Shown: piece by piece, positions 25,722 to 34,447 of the stretch | How the letters are laid out: each line of letters starts with the position of its first letter | How positions within the stretch are numbered: the stretch's first letter is position 1 | Assembly: GCF_041435015.1 (NCBI RefSeq) | Contig: NZ_CP107989.1 | Coordinates: forward strand, 496,001-560,000 | Origin: Streptomyces canus | Lineage (GTDB): Bacteria > Actinomycetota > Actinomycetes > Streptomycetales > Streptomycetaceae | Direction: 5' to 3' | Length of the DNA: 64,000 bases | Position numbers and translations under genes: made by a program | The notes under the pieces: generated by a model | What the model saw: the letters and a program-made list of their open reading frames with translations, nothing else | Databases searched by the model: none | Told to the model about the DNA's origin: nothing

Positions 25722-26825
25722 TCAGGGGTTGATCACGGTCATCCACATGGGGTCGTCGACCCGTTGCTGTATCGCGTCCATGGCCTTGCGCGCTTCGGTG
25801 AGCGGGAAACGATGCGTGATGAGCTCGTCGGCGGTGAGGGCGCCCGTCGCGAGCAGACGAAGGACGTCCGTCGCGTCCTGGCGGGTGTAGGCGCGCGTGG
25901 CGACGAAGCGCCAGCAGTGCATCATCAGGTCGATGGGGGGCAGTGCCAGCGGGGTGGAGTTGCCGCCCATGTGCACGAGTGTGCCGCCGGTGGCCATGCC
26001 GGCCATGGTCTGGCCGAGGGCGGGCCCCTCCGGGATGAAGTCGATGACGGCATGGGCTCCCTCGGGTGCCAGCTCACGCAGCCGACGGGTGAGGGTGCCG
26101 TCGGTCGACCAGTTCTCGGGGAGTTCGTCGAGTGCGACGACGCCGACCGGTATGCCGCCGGCGAGCCCGGCGACCCGGTGGAGACGGTCGGAGTCGCGGC
26201 CGACGAGGATCAGACGGGCGACTCCGAAGTGCTCCGCGAGTTTGACCGTCGCGGTTCCCATGGTGCCGGTCGCGGCGGTGACCACGAGGGTGGCCCGTTC
26301 CGGAAGGTCGGCGCACTTGAGTGCGCGCACGGCGTTGGCCAGATCCTGGACCTTGGCCGCGACGTCGAAGCCGACGGAGTCCGGCAGCGAATCGATCAGC
26401 CAGTGCGGGACACGGACGTACTCCGCGAGCCCGCCGTCGTGGTACTGCTCGTACAGCGGCATCGGGCCATCACCGAAGGCGGCGTGGCCGAGCATGGCCT
26501 GCTGGGCGCACATCATGTCCCGGTCTGTACGGCAGTAGTCGCACTCACGGCAGTTCAGCAGGGGGTGCACGCGCACCCGGTCGCCGACCGCATGGCCCGT
26601 GACGTCGTAGCCGACAGCGGAGATGACGCCTGCGGCCTCGTGGCCGAGTGTCGTGGGCAGTTGCTTGAGCGCCCCCATCCTCAGCAACCGCATGATGCCC
26701 GGCGCCAGGCCGGCGGAGGCGACCTTCACGACCACGTCGAGTGGACCCGGCTCGGGGACGGGCACCTCCTCCAGGACGAGTGCTTCGGCGCCCTGGTGCG
26801 CCCGCAGGGCAAGCATCGTGGCCAT
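25722..26825 (-). CDS. Zinc-type medium-chain alcohol dehydrogenase, catalytic Cys missing
   Basis: 367 aa MDR protein. The structural zinc lobe is intact (CRECDYC plus the later Cys in RDMMC), as is the GHEAAGVI motif with its catalytic-site His. The usual catalytic-zinc Cys in the ACGVCHTD position is replaced: the sequence there is VASAGLAPGIM. The Rossmann segment is VVTAATGTMGTATVKLAE. It may therefore lack catalytic zinc and act as a reductase or lyase-like MDR. Its ATG shares one base with the bicupin stop (TGATG), so the two are translationally coupled. Confidence 0.85.
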   Translation of the reverse strand: MATMLALRAHQGAEALVLEEVPVPEPGPLDVVVKVASAGLAPGIMRLLRMGALKQLPTTLGHEAAGVISAVGYDVTGHAVGDRVRVHPLLNCRECDYCRTDRDMMCAQQAMLGHAAFGDGPMPLYEQYHDGGLAEYVRVPHWLIDSLPDSVGFDVAAKVQDLANAVRALKCADLPERATLVVTAATGTMGTATVKLAEHFGVARLILVGRDSDRLHRVAGLAGGIPVGVVALDELPENWSTDGTLTRRLRELAPEGAHAVIDFIPEGPALGQTMAGMATGGTLVHMGGNSTPLALPPIDLMMHCWRFVATRAYTRQDATDVLRLLATGALTADELITHRFPLTEARKAMDAIQQRVDDPMWMTVINP

Positions 26826-27814
26826 CAGCCGACCTCCACGGTGAGGCTCGGGAGGCGTGCGGGGGTGTAGGCATCCGCCGTACGCGTGGTCTCGGCGACC
26901 TGGGGCAGTTCCTGCTGCGAGAGAAGACTGACGTGGTCACCGGGCTCGGTCACGACGCTGGTGTGGGAGATACCGAGCGGGATGCGGACGAAGTCGCCCG
27001 GCTGGAGCTCGACGACGCCCCGCTGGGTGATCAGCGTGCGGTGGCCGTGGGCCTGGTACTGGATCTCGTCGGCGTCGAGGGTGCGCCGGTAGCGGCGCTG
27101 CCCGCCAGGGGTGGTGGTGACCATGCCGAGGCGGATGCGATCCGTCGTGTACAGCCAGGTGACGTCCTGACCGGGATCGGACCGGAACACCGCCATCCGC
27201 CGGTCCTCCTGGTGCACCTGCTCGAGCAGGAGCTGTTCGTCGACCCCGAAGACGGTGATGTCGTGGCCGAGCGCGGCCATGCACTGCGTGATCGCCTCGT
27301 TGGCCTCGCCGGGCTGCCAGCCGGGGAACGGCGGGAACACGGCCCCGGACTCCCGCTGGGCCGGCGCCAGTTCGGTGACGGGTGCGGGGATGTAGAACAG
27401 CAGGTGGCTGTCCTCGCGGCCGTAGTTGTCATGGGCGACGCCGCGTGGGATGCGGGAGAACTCGCCGGGCTGGAACTCGATCACGCCGAGTTCGGACATC
27501 AGCGTCCGCTCGCCGCCGATCTGGTAGGAGATCTCGTCGACGTCGCAGTTGCGGTGGTAGAACGGCTGCCGGCCGTCCATCTTCTGCCACTCGACGCGGA
27601 TCTCGTCGTTCTCGTAGACGCCGCGCGGCGGGGCGAATGCCTCCGGCTCGTACTGCTGCGGGTAGTGCACCACGGTCAACGGCGGGTGCTCCTGCCACAG
27701 CTTGACGGGCACCTTCGGGGCATGCGGCGGCGAGAGCAGCAGGTGCTCGTCGCGGACGATACTGCGCAACGGATGATCGGAACCCAGGACCATGACGTCT
27801 TCTACGACACTCAC
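26825..27814 (-). CDS. Bicupin protein, homogentisate-dioxygenase-like
   Basis: 329 aa with two cupin halves. The first has PFYHRNCDVDEISYQIGGER and the Pro-Gly turns FQPGEFSRIPRGVAHDN. The second has EIQYQAHGHRTLITQRGVVE and LQPGDFVRIPLGISHTSV. This arrangement resembles homogentisate/salicylate-type ring-cleavage dioxygenases, but the protein is shorter than homogentisate 1,2-dioxygenase (about 430 aa), so the substrate is unassigned. GTG start with AAGGTGG upstream. The gene sits between a methyltransferase-like gene (38 bp gap) and a dehydrogenase gene (1-bp overlap), a compact operon of unknown catabolic purpose. Confidence 0.75.
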   Translation of the reverse strand: MSVVEDVMVLGSDHPLRSIVRDEHLLLSPPHAPKVPVKLWQEHPPLTVVHYPQQYEPEAFAPPRGVYENDEIRVEWQKMDGRQPFYHRNCDVDEISYQIGGERTLMSELGVIEFQPGEFSRIPRGVAHDNYGREDSHLLFYIPAPVTELAPAQRESGAVFPPFPGWQPGEANEAITQCMAALGHDITVFGVDEQLLLEQVHQEDRRMAVFRSDPGQDVTWLYTTDRIRLGMVTTTPGGQRRYRRTLDADEIQYQAHGHRTLITQRGVVELQPGDFVRIPLGISHTSVVTEPGDHVSLLSQQELPQVAETTRTADAYTPARLPSLTVEVG

Positions 27815-27852
27815 GGGGACCACCTTGTCTTTGCGTACCTGTCCTTGGGCGG

Positions 27853-28596
27853 TCACCTCTTTCGGCCCCAGTACATCTCGATGCCCTTCCATTCCATGAG
27901 TTGCGGGCTGTCGACCTTGTCCCCGAACGCCTCGCGGATCTGCTCTCCGGAGTAGTAGGGAATGTCGTCCACGGGGACGTGCGCGAAGAGTTTGTCGAAC
28001 CACTGCCGAAGGTGGACGTCGGAGTTGATACGGGAGGAGAACGTCGCTCCCTTCAAGACCGCTTCGGCCAGCACGATGCGCCGACCGGGCTTCATCACCC
28101 GCAGCAGATCCGCGGCCGTCTCCTGCCAGTCGTCACAGTGCTGTGTCGCCTGCAGCACGGCGACGCAGTCGTATGCCTCGTCGTCCACCCCGTCCGTGTA
28201 CGCCCAGCGCCAGCAGCCGATCTGGCCGTTCCGGCCGGGGATCTTGCCCAGGACGGCGTTTCGTCCGTCCTTGATGATCTCCACGGTGTCGATGACGCCG
28301 TCCGGCCCCACGATGGCCTGCATGTCCTCGACCCATCCGGAGGGCGCGATGCCCTCACCGATGAGCAGAACCCGGTCTCCGGCACGGAGTTCGAGCAGAC
28401 CGTAGACGATCTCGGAGATCGGCCGCGCCAGCTCCTGCCAGATGTACGGCAGGCCACCGGCGATGGCCATGGCCATTTCCCATTTCACCCGCTGGTTGAC
28501 GTCGTGGACCTCCGGGCCGAAACGCTCCTCGTCCCACGGCTGGATGTATTTCCAGGGGTCTCCGCCGCCGAAGCTGTCCTTGTCTTGTGTACTCAT
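27853..28596 (-). CDS. SAM-dependent methyltransferase-like protein
   Basis: 247 aa. The central Rossmann-like part reads [20 protein letters not shown], where motif I of class I methyltransferases (E/DxGxGxG) is loosely kept. It continues with [37 protein letters not shown] and [18 protein letters not shown], the post-motif loop of UbiE-type enzymes. The relaxed motif I means SAM binding is not certain. The ATG at 28596 lies 12 nt after GGAGG. First gene of the methyltransferase-bicupin-dehydrogenase-NmrA operon. Confidence 0.75.
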   Translation of the reverse strand: MSTQDKDSFGGGDPWKYIQPWDEERFGPEVHDVNQRVKWEMAMAIAGGLPYIWQELARPISEIVYGLLELRAGDRVLLIGEGIAPSGWVEDMQAIVGPDGVIDTVEIIKDGRNAVLGKIPGRNGQIGCWRWAYTDGVDDEAYDCVAVLQATQHCDDWQETAADLLRVMKPGRRIVLAEAVLKGATFSSRINSDVHLRQWFDKLFAHVPVDDIPYYSGEQIREAFGDKVDSPQLMEWKGIEMYWGRKR

Positions 28597-29019
28597 GTCG
28601 TCATGTCCTCCGTAGCCTGCCGGAATCATGTGGTGAGGGCGCCGTTTCTCCGGCTGGAATGCCCTCCTTGCCCGTCAACGGTGAGGGCAGCGGCCTGAAG
28701 GCGCGGCGCCTGATGCGCCGCTTGCCGCCGGTACGGCGGAACGGGTGGGTGGTGGTGTCCTGGTGGCATCCGCCAACCAGGGCCAGGCAGCGGCTCCCGA
28801 CCTCGTCCTGATCAGCGGGAGTCGCCATGACCATCCCCGCCTCTTGAACCCGAGATGAGCGTAGCACCGCACCTGACCTGTCAAAAGTCTTGTGTTTTGC
28901 CAGGTCTTCCATGCACAGGCTTGCGCGTCCAATCCTGACCCCGGTTCAAGAGGTCGGGTCATGAGCGGTCCGACCCTTGCTCAGGAAGGCAGATCTTCTA
29001 CGTCTGACCAGCACGAGAG
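28597..29019. other. Regulatory intergenic region upstream of the methyltransferase operon
   Basis: No gene in about 420 bases. It carries two nested inverted repeats: a pair CCTCTTGAACC (28840-28850) and GGTTCAAGAGG (28943-28953) about 90 bp apart, and between them the palindrome at 28875-28906. The region is the operon promoter. Confidence 0.55.
28875..28906. promoter_or_regulatory. Interrupted 32-bp palindrome, candidate operator
   Basis: GACCTG plus CAAAA on the left and TTTTG plus CAGGTC on the right are exact complements, with one unpaired base in each arm and an 8-bp spacer. It lies about 280 bp upstream of the methyltransferase start. The TetR protein encoded at 29597 is the nearest candidate ligand. 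Confidence 0.6.
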
Positions 29020-29530
29020 AGCTGGATCTTGGCCGGGTGCGGCATCTCGCCGGGCTGCTTCGGGGCCGACATGAGATGGGCGAGGAGATCCGCCGGTTCC
29101 GTGCCAAGGAGTTCCGCTGGACGGGCGTCCAGCTCGGATACCGCTGCAGCGGCTCCCCGATCTGCGTGCCGGACGGCAGTCCGGAGCCGCCCGACGAGCC
29201 GGACGAGTACGCCCGTCGAGGTGGCCCGGCTGCCGCGCACCGCACGTCTGGCTGCCCGACGGCAGTTCGGTGCTCGACCACTTCGGGCGCGGGTTCACGC
29301 TCGTGGTCTCGGGTTTCGCGGACCCGACGCCACTGGTGCAGGCCGCCCGCCGGTGCGGTGTGCCGTTGGCGGTGCTGCGCCTCGCCGACCCGGCCGCGGC
29401 AGAGCTGTACGAGCGGCCACTGGTGCTCGTCCGCCCGGACGGTCACGTCGGCCGGCGGGGGCGGAGGGCTCCCGCGGATCCCGTCGCCGTGCTCGACATG
29501 CTGCGCGGGGCGACGCTCCCGCGTCCCCAC
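29020..29530 (+). pseudogene. C-terminal remnant of an FAD-dependent aromatic hydroxylase
   Basis: The plus strand reads MGEEIRRFRAKEFRWTGVQL then GYRCSGSPICVPDG and EPPDEPDEYA. After a frame change near 29220 it continues RAPHVWLPDGSSVLDHFGRG, FTLVVSGFADPTPL, LYERPLVLVRPDGHV and ends VAVLDMLRGATL. This is the thioredoxin-like C-terminal part of PHBH/MhpA-type phenol hydroxylases. The FAD-binding N-terminal 350 residues are gone and at least one frameshift is present, so it cannot be active. It suggests that a complete hydroxylase once belonged to the neighbouring catabolic block. Confidence 0.8.
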
Positions 29531-29596
29531 GGGAAAGCGGCCGGTGCGGGGCGGGGTATCAGCGGGAGTCGGGACTCACCTCGTCCGAGGCCGCGC

Positions 29597-30181
29597 TCAG
29601 CGCTTCCGCCCCTGGGGCCCCGCACACCTGGCCAGGACGGACTCCATCAGAAACCGGATCATCTCGTGGGCCGGTCTGTTCCGGTCGTTGGGCACGTTCG
29701 CCCCTTCGAACACAGCGACCGCGACATCGCGGACGAGTGCGGCATCGATGCCAGGGGCGTCGTCGAGGCCGCGCTCGGCCATGAGCTCGTCGACCAGTCC
29801 GACGATCCAGTTCAGGAAGGTGTTGTGAGCCTCGCGAACTGCCTCCGAGTGAGGAAGCCGGTCGTGCATGGCCTGGTGCAGCGGCCGTGAATAGCGCATG
29901 TCGGACAGCCCGCGCACCAGGCGGCTCAGTGGATCTGCACCGACCTGCTCCTCGTTCAGGATGCGGATCTCGCGACTGAGCATGCGGTTCATGACGGCGG
30001 CGAAGATGTGGTCCTTGGAGTCGAAGTACCAATAGACGTTGCCCCGGGCCACGCCGGCGGCGGAACTGATGTCCGCCATCGTCGTCTTGGCATAGCCCTT
30101 CGCCAGAAAGAGCTCGGTGGCCGCGGCTAGCAGATCACCCGTGCGCTCCTCCCGGGGAATCTGTTGGCGGTTCCGCGGCAT
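29597..30181 (-). CDS. TetR-family transcriptional regulator
   Basis: 194 aa. The helix-turn-helix reads GYAKTTMADISSAAGVARGN and VYWYFDSKDHIFAAVMNRML, and the C-terminal domain is all-helical. AGGAGG lies 7 nt upstream of the ATG at 30181. The upstream gap holds CACAT-CTC-ATGTG (30205-30217), a possible autoregulatory site. It probably controls the methyltransferase/bicupin block or the lost hydroxylase. Confidence 0.9.
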   Translation of the reverse strand: MPRNRQQIPREERTGDLLAAATELFLAKGYAKTTMADISSAAGVARGNVYWYFDSKDHIFAAVMNRMLSREIRILNEEQVGADPLSRLVRGLSDMRYSRPLHQAMHDRLPHSEAVREAHNTFLNWIVGLVDELMAERGLDDAPGIDAALVRDVAVAVFEGANVPNDRNRPAHEMIRFLMESVLARCAGPQGRKR

Positions 30182-30204
30182 CCCGAGTCCTCCTATGAGT
30201 TCAC

Positions 30205-30217
30205 CACATCTCATGTG
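30205..30217. promoter_or_regulatory. Short palindrome upstream of TetR gene
   Basis: CACAT and ATGTG are complements around CTC, 24 nt upstream of the TetR start. It is short, so chance occurrence is possible. Confidence 0.4.
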
Positions 30218-30280
30218 AGTGTAGACACCCGGCAGCTCACGCCCTGTTCAGGAGTCGCACGGCGGCCACCGCTCGTCGGT

Positions 30281-30949
30281 TCAGTCCACGGAGGGCCGGG
30301 CGAGGCCGTGGTCGTAGGCGAAGATCACCGCCTGGATGCGGTCCCGGGCTCCGATCTTGGTCAGGACGCGGCCGACATGCGTCTTGACCGTGGACTGGGA
30401 CAGAACGAATCGCGCGGCGATCTCCCCGTTGGTCCAGCCCTTGCCGATGGCCACGAGGATCTCGCGCTCACGGTCGGTCAGGGAGGTGAGCCTCGGGTCC
30501 TCGGCGGGGTCAGTTCTGTGGGAGGGGACGTACTGGGCGAACTCCTCAAGGAGGCGGCGGGTGAGAGCGGGCGCGATGACGGCGTCGCCGACGGCGACCG
30601 CGCGGATGCCCGCGAGAAGTTCTTCGGGGCGGGCGTCCTTGAGGAGGAAGCCGCTGGCGCCGGCGCGGATGGCTGCGTGGACGTACTCGTCGAGGTCGAA
30701 GGTGGTGAGCACGAGGATGCGCGAGCGGCCGCCCGCGGCGACGATGCGGCGGGTGGCCTCGATGCCGTCCATGCCGGGCATGCGGACGTCCATCAGGACG
30801 ACGTCGGGGCGCAGTTCGGCGGCCTTGCGGACGGCCTCGCCGCCGTGGGCGGCCTCACCGACGACGTCGGTCTCGGGGACGGAGTCCAGGAGCAGGTGGA
30901 ATCCGTAACGTTGCAGCGGCTGGTCGTCCACGATGAGCACGGTGGTCAT
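30281..30949 (-). CDS. NarL/LuxR-family response regulator
   Basis: 222 aa. Receiver domain with D9/D10-type acidic residues, D54 in VVLMDVRMPGMDG, a conserved T (LVLTTFD) and K (FLLKDARPEELL). The C-terminal LuxR helix-turn-helix has LTDREREILVAIGKGWTNGE and LSQSTVKTHVGRVLTKIGAR. Its ATG overlaps the stop of the kinase gene by 4 nt. It is the last gene of the four-gene ABC/two-component operon and probably controls the exporter genes that lie upstream in the same operon. Confidence 0.95.
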   Translation of the reverse strand: MTTVLIVDDQPLQRYGFHLLLDSVPETDVVGEAAHGGEAVRKAAELRPDVVLMDVRMPGMDGIEATRRIVAAGGRSRILVLTTFDLDEYVHAAIRAGASGFLLKDARPEELLAGIRAVAVGDAVIAPALTRRLLEEFAQYVPSHRTDPAEDPRLTSLTDREREILVAIGKGWTNGEIAARFVLSQSTVKTHVGRVLTKIGARDRIQAVIFAYDHGLARPSVD

Positions 30950-32238
30950 CGGTCACCGCCGCTTCCGGGCGTGAGGTCGAGGTCGGCCTCGACGCTCCAT
31001 CCTCCGCCGCCCGCCGGTCCCGCTCTGACGGTACCGCCGTACAAGGCCGCTCTCTCCCGCATGCCCACCAGGCCATGTCCTTCCTCGTTCGGCGGTCCGG
31101 GCGGTGCGGCCGGGCCGGTGTCCAGGACCCGGATGGTCAGTCGGCTGTCCTCGACGAGGATCGCCAGGTGTACCCGGGTGCCGGGGTCGGCGTGCTTCAG
31201 GGTGTTGGTGAGGGCTTCCTGGACGATGCGGTACACCGTCAGCTGCACCCCGCTGTCCAGGGTGTCCACGTCGCCGGAGGTCCGGTAGACGACCTCAAGC
31301 CTTGCGGCGCGCACCTTGGCGCACAACGCTTCGATGTCCGCGATGCCGGGCTGCGGGCTGAGTTCGGCCCTGTCCGGGGGACCGTCCGCGGTCTCGCGCA
31401 GCACGCCGAGCACGCGCCGCAGCTCGCCGAGGGCCTGTCGGCCGGTGTCGCCGATGAGCTGCAGGGCCTCCTTGCCGCGTTCGGGTGCGATGTCCGTGGC
31501 GTAGGTGCCGGCGTCGGCGAGCGTGATGATGACGGACAGGTTGTGGCCGACGATGTCGTGCATCTCGCGGGCGACCCGGGTGCGTTCGGTGGCCGTGGCC
31601 AGCCTGCTGCGCTGGTCGCGCTCGATCTCCAGCCGGGCGGCCCGATCCCGTAGTCCGGCGAGCTGGGCCCGGCGGATCCGCACCATCATCCCGAGCGCGA
31701 GCGCCGCGGTCGCCGTGCTCAGCAGGAAGAACAGCGCGTCCCCGACGGACACCGCCGACGACACGCGGACCGCGACCAGCACCATGGCTCCCGCCATGGC
31801 CGCACAGGCCCACGGCAGCTGTCGCAGCCTCCCGTGCAGGGCCAGGCTGTACAGGGCGACGAAGAGGGCGACATCCGCGCGCAGCGCCGCGCCCAGGGAC
31901 CATTGGAGGACGAACACCGCGGCGATGACACCGAAGGCCACCACGGGCTTGCGCCGCCGCCACAGCAGGGGCAGTACCAGGCCGACCTGCAGGGCCAGCG
32001 TTCCCGCGACGGGCAGTTGGGTGAAGGCGAGCCGGAACCGGCGCGGGCCGTCGCCGTCGTCCGCACCTCCGTGGATCAGGTCGGGCAGGCAGAACATCAG
32101 GAAGACCAGGACGACGACCGCGGTGTCCAGTACCCACGGATGTCTCCGGTCGGCATGCCGCAGCCGCTGGCCGCCCCGGGACAGTCGGGCGACCAGCGGT
32201 GCCATCCCGCTGATGTCATCGGTGGTCACGGACGTCAC
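30946..32238 (-). CDS. NarL-type sensor histidine kinase (HisKA_3)
   Basis: 430 aa. Five or six membrane segments lie between residues 37 and 186. A dimerisation domain follows with the phospho-acceptor H227 in RVAREMHDIVGHNLSVII, and the ATPase domain has QEALTNTLKHA, VLDTGPA and GHGLVGMRERAALYGG. Short-loop kinases of this type often sense cell-envelope stress or the drug handled by a neighbouring ABC exporter. GTG start at 32238, 19 nt after the permease stop. Confidence 0.93.
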   Translation of the reverse strand: MTSVTTDDISGMAPLVARLSRGGQRLRHADRRHPWVLDTAVVVLVFLMFCLPDLIHGGADDGDGPRRFRLAFTQLPVAGTLALQVGLVLPLLWRRRKPVVAFGVIAAVFVLQWSLGAALRADVALFVALYSLALHGRLRQLPWACAAMAGAMVLVAVRVSSAVSVGDALFFLLSTATAALALGMMVRIRRAQLAGLRDRAARLEIERDQRSRLATATERTRVAREMHDIVGHNLSVIITLADAGTYATDIAPERGKEALQLIGDTGRQALGELRRVLGVLRETADGPPDRAELSPQPGIADIEALCAKVRAARLEVVYRTSGDVDTLDSGVQLTVYRIVQEALTNTLKHADPGTRVHLAILVEDSRLTIRVLDTGPAAPPGPPNEEGHGLVGMRERAALYGGTVRAGPAGGGGWSVEADLDLTPGSGGDR

Positions 32239-32256
32239 CTGTCCATGGTGCGGGCG

Positions 32257-33096
32257 TCAGACGTCGCTGCGCACGAGCCGGTACGCCGCGCCGCCCAGCG
32301 CCAGCGCCGTCCAGCACAGGAACACCAGCAGTCCGGCACCCGGCGACAGGGTCGTGGAGTCGTGAGTCAGGGCGAACATCGCCTCCCCCGCGTTGGACGG
32401 CAGGTAGGGGCTGATGTCGTTCTGCCAGGAGCTCGGCAGCAGTGAGATCAGTCCGGGGATCAGCATCAGGGTGGCCACCAGGACCGAGATCCCGCCGGCC
32501 ACCGACCGCAGCAGTGCGCCCAGGGCGGCGCCGATCACCCCGACCAGGCCGAGGTAGAGCCCCGCACCCAGCAGGCTCCGCAGGACGCCCGCGTGCGAGA
32601 GGCTCATGGCCGCGGGCGTGCCCGAGACGATTCCGCTCCCGATCAGGAAGGCGACGAACGCACCCAGCGTCCCCACGACCAGCGCGACCAGCCCGAACAC
32701 GGCCGCCTTGGACCACAGGACGGGCAGCCGGCGGGGCACCGCCGCCAGCGTCGAGCGGATCATGCCGGTCGAGTACTCCCCTGCCGTGACCAGCACGCCG
32801 AGCACGCCCAGGGCCAGCTGGGCGAAGTTCGTACCGAAGAGGGACAGGCTCACGGTCGTGGAATCGGCGAAGTCCCGGTCCAGGTTGCCGGAGTCGATCC
32901 CGGACTTGTACCGGCTCGCGGCGATGAGGCCGAAGGCCACCAGGAACAGCAGGCCGAGGCCCAAGGTGATCCAGGTCGAGCGCAGGGACCACAGCTTGGC
33001 CCATTCTGAGGAGAGCACGCGCCGCCCGGTCACCCGGTACGCGGGGCGGGCAGGGGTGGTCCGGGGTTCCTCGGCGGGTGCGGCGAGGGTGCTCAT
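32257..33096 (-). CDS. ABC-2-type transporter permease
   Basis: 279 aa with six predicted membrane helices: about 43-62, 90-110, 128-155, 165-190, 198-220 and 252-275. It starts with the cytoplasmic segment LSSEWAKLWSLRSTWITLGL typical of ABC-2 permeases of antibiotic and peptide exporters. The ATG overlaps the ATPase gene's stop region by 4 nt, so the two subunits are translationally coupled. Confidence 0.92.
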   Translation of the reverse strand: MSTLAAPAEEPRTTPARPAYRVTGRRVLSSEWAKLWSLRSTWITLGLGLLFLVAFGLIAASRYKSGIDSGNLDRDFADSTTVSLSLFGTNFAQLALGVLGVLVTAGEYSTGMIRSTLAAVPRRLPVLWSKAAVFGLVALVVGTLGAFVAFLIGSGIVSGTPAAMSLSHAGVLRSLLGAGLYLGLVGVIGAALGALLRSVAGGISVLVATLMLIPGLISLLPSSWQNDISPYLPSNAGEAMFALTHDSTTLSPGAGLLVFLCWTALALGGAAYRLVRSDV

Positions 33097-34031
33097 GCGG
33101 ACCTCCCGAGGGTCTCGATGCCGGTCGTGGAGCCGTGGTACTCCACGGCATCCCTGGTCAGGTCCATGAATGCTTCCTCCAGCGACACGGTCCGCGCGCT
33201 CAGCTCGAACAGGGCGATCCCGTGCTCGGCCGCCTTCAACCCGATCTCGCGGGCCGACAGCCCCGTCACCTGCAGCTCCTCGGAGCCGATCCGACCCGTG
33301 ACGTCGACACCCGGCCCGGCCAGGACGTCCCGCAGCCGCGTCGGGTCCTGCGTCGCGACCTTCACCGTGTCGCCGCCCGCCTCGCGGATCAGGTCCGCGA
33401 CGGTGGTGTCGGCCAGCAGCCGCCCGCGCCCCACGATGATCAGGTGGTCCGCCACCAGGGCCATCTCGCTCATCAGGTGCGACGACACGAACACCGTCCG
33501 CCCCTCGTCGGCGAGCCCCTTCAGCAGGTTGCGGATCCAGAGCACACCCTCCGGGTCCAGCCCGTTGACCGGCTCGTCCAGCATCACCGTCTGCGGGTCG
33601 CCCAGCAGAGCCGCGGCGATGCCCAGCCGTTGGCCCATGCCGAGGGAGAAGGCGCCGGCACGCTTTTTCGCCACGCTGCTCAGTCCCGCGAGGTCGATGA
33701 CCTCGTCGACCCGGCGGCTCGGAATGCCATGGGTCAGCGCGAGGGCCCTGAGGTGGTTGTACGCCGAGCGGCCGGGGTGGATCGACTTCGCCTCCAGGAG
33801 CGCGCCGACCTCCTGGAGCGGCGCCTGGTGGCGGGCATAGTGACTGCCGTTCACGGTGACGGAGCCGCTCGTCGGGGCATCAAGGCCGACGATCATGCGC
33901 ATGGTCGTGGACTTGCCCGCGCCGTTGGGCCCCAGAAAGCCCGTCACGGTGCCCGGCTTCACGACGAAGTCCAGCCCGTCGACGGCTGTCTTCTCGCCGT
34001 ATTTCTTGGTCAACTGCCGTGCGTCGATCAT
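33093..34031 (-). CDS. ABC transporter ATP-binding protein
   Basis: 312 aa. Walker A GPNGAGKSTTMRMIVGLD, the signature region FSLGMGQRLGIAAALLGDP (a common variant of LSGGQ in this family), Walker B TVMLDEPVNGLDPEG and the switch His in VFVSSHLMSEMAL. A C-terminal domain of about 90 residues follows, as in drug-resistance ATPases of the DrrA type. I chose the ATG at 34031, which begins at the conserved beta strand and has AGAAAG upstream. First gene of the operon ATPase-permease-kinase-regulator. Confidence 0.94.
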   Translation of the reverse strand: MIDARQLTKKYGEKTAVDGLDFVVKPGTVTGFLGPNGAGKSTTMRMIVGLDAPTSGSVTVNGSHYARHQAPLQEVGALLEAKSIHPGRSAYNHLRALALTHGIPSRRVDEVIDLAGLSSVAKKRAGAFSLGMGQRLGIAAALLGDPQTVMLDEPVNGLDPEGVLWIRNLLKGLADEGRTVFVSSHLMSEMALVADHLIIVGRGRLLADTTVADLIREAGGDTVKVATQDPTRLRDVLAGPGVDVTGRIGSEELQVTGLSAREIGLKAAEHGIALFELSARTVSLEEAFMDLTRDAVEYHGSTTGIETLGRSA

Positions 34032-34447
34032 TCGCGTTCTTTCTGTCGGGCTCCGGCGTCCGTCACTTCGACGCCGCACCGGCAACGCTAGGCGCCGAAT
34101 CACCCCGATCCGGTGGTACCTGGAGGCTGATCTACGCCATACGCGTGGTACCGCGGTACTACGGGCCTACCTGCGGTGCTTTCCGAGTTCGTCGGCTCCG
34201 GCATGGTCGCAGCAGGCATCCGGCCGCCGCGGAGGACGCCGGCCACGGCTGGGCGATGACGACGATGACGATGACGATGACCACGGCGTGGCGCAGTCCT
34301 CCCTCAAGCAAGTGGCGGCATGACAGGAAGCGGTCCGCGGTCTGCCGTGGGAGCAGGCGAAGCCGTGCCGACAAGCAGCGGATGAAACGGGGTTCGGGAA
34401 CCTCGGGGCGGCCGGAGAGACGACGGGCCGGGTGCCGCCCGCGGACG
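34032..34447. other. Intergenic region with palindrome, promoter of the ABC operon
   Basis: No gene in 416 bases. GTACCGCGGTAC at 34148-34159 is a perfect 12-bp palindrome about 117 bp upstream of the ATPase start and could bind the NarL-type regulator. Positions 34254-34283 hold a simple GATGAC-type repeat. Confidence 0.5.

Noticed and set aside
34254..34283. Simple GATGAC-type repeat
   Set aside because: Short low-complexity tract without recognisable function; too short for a tandem-repeat array or CRISPR.
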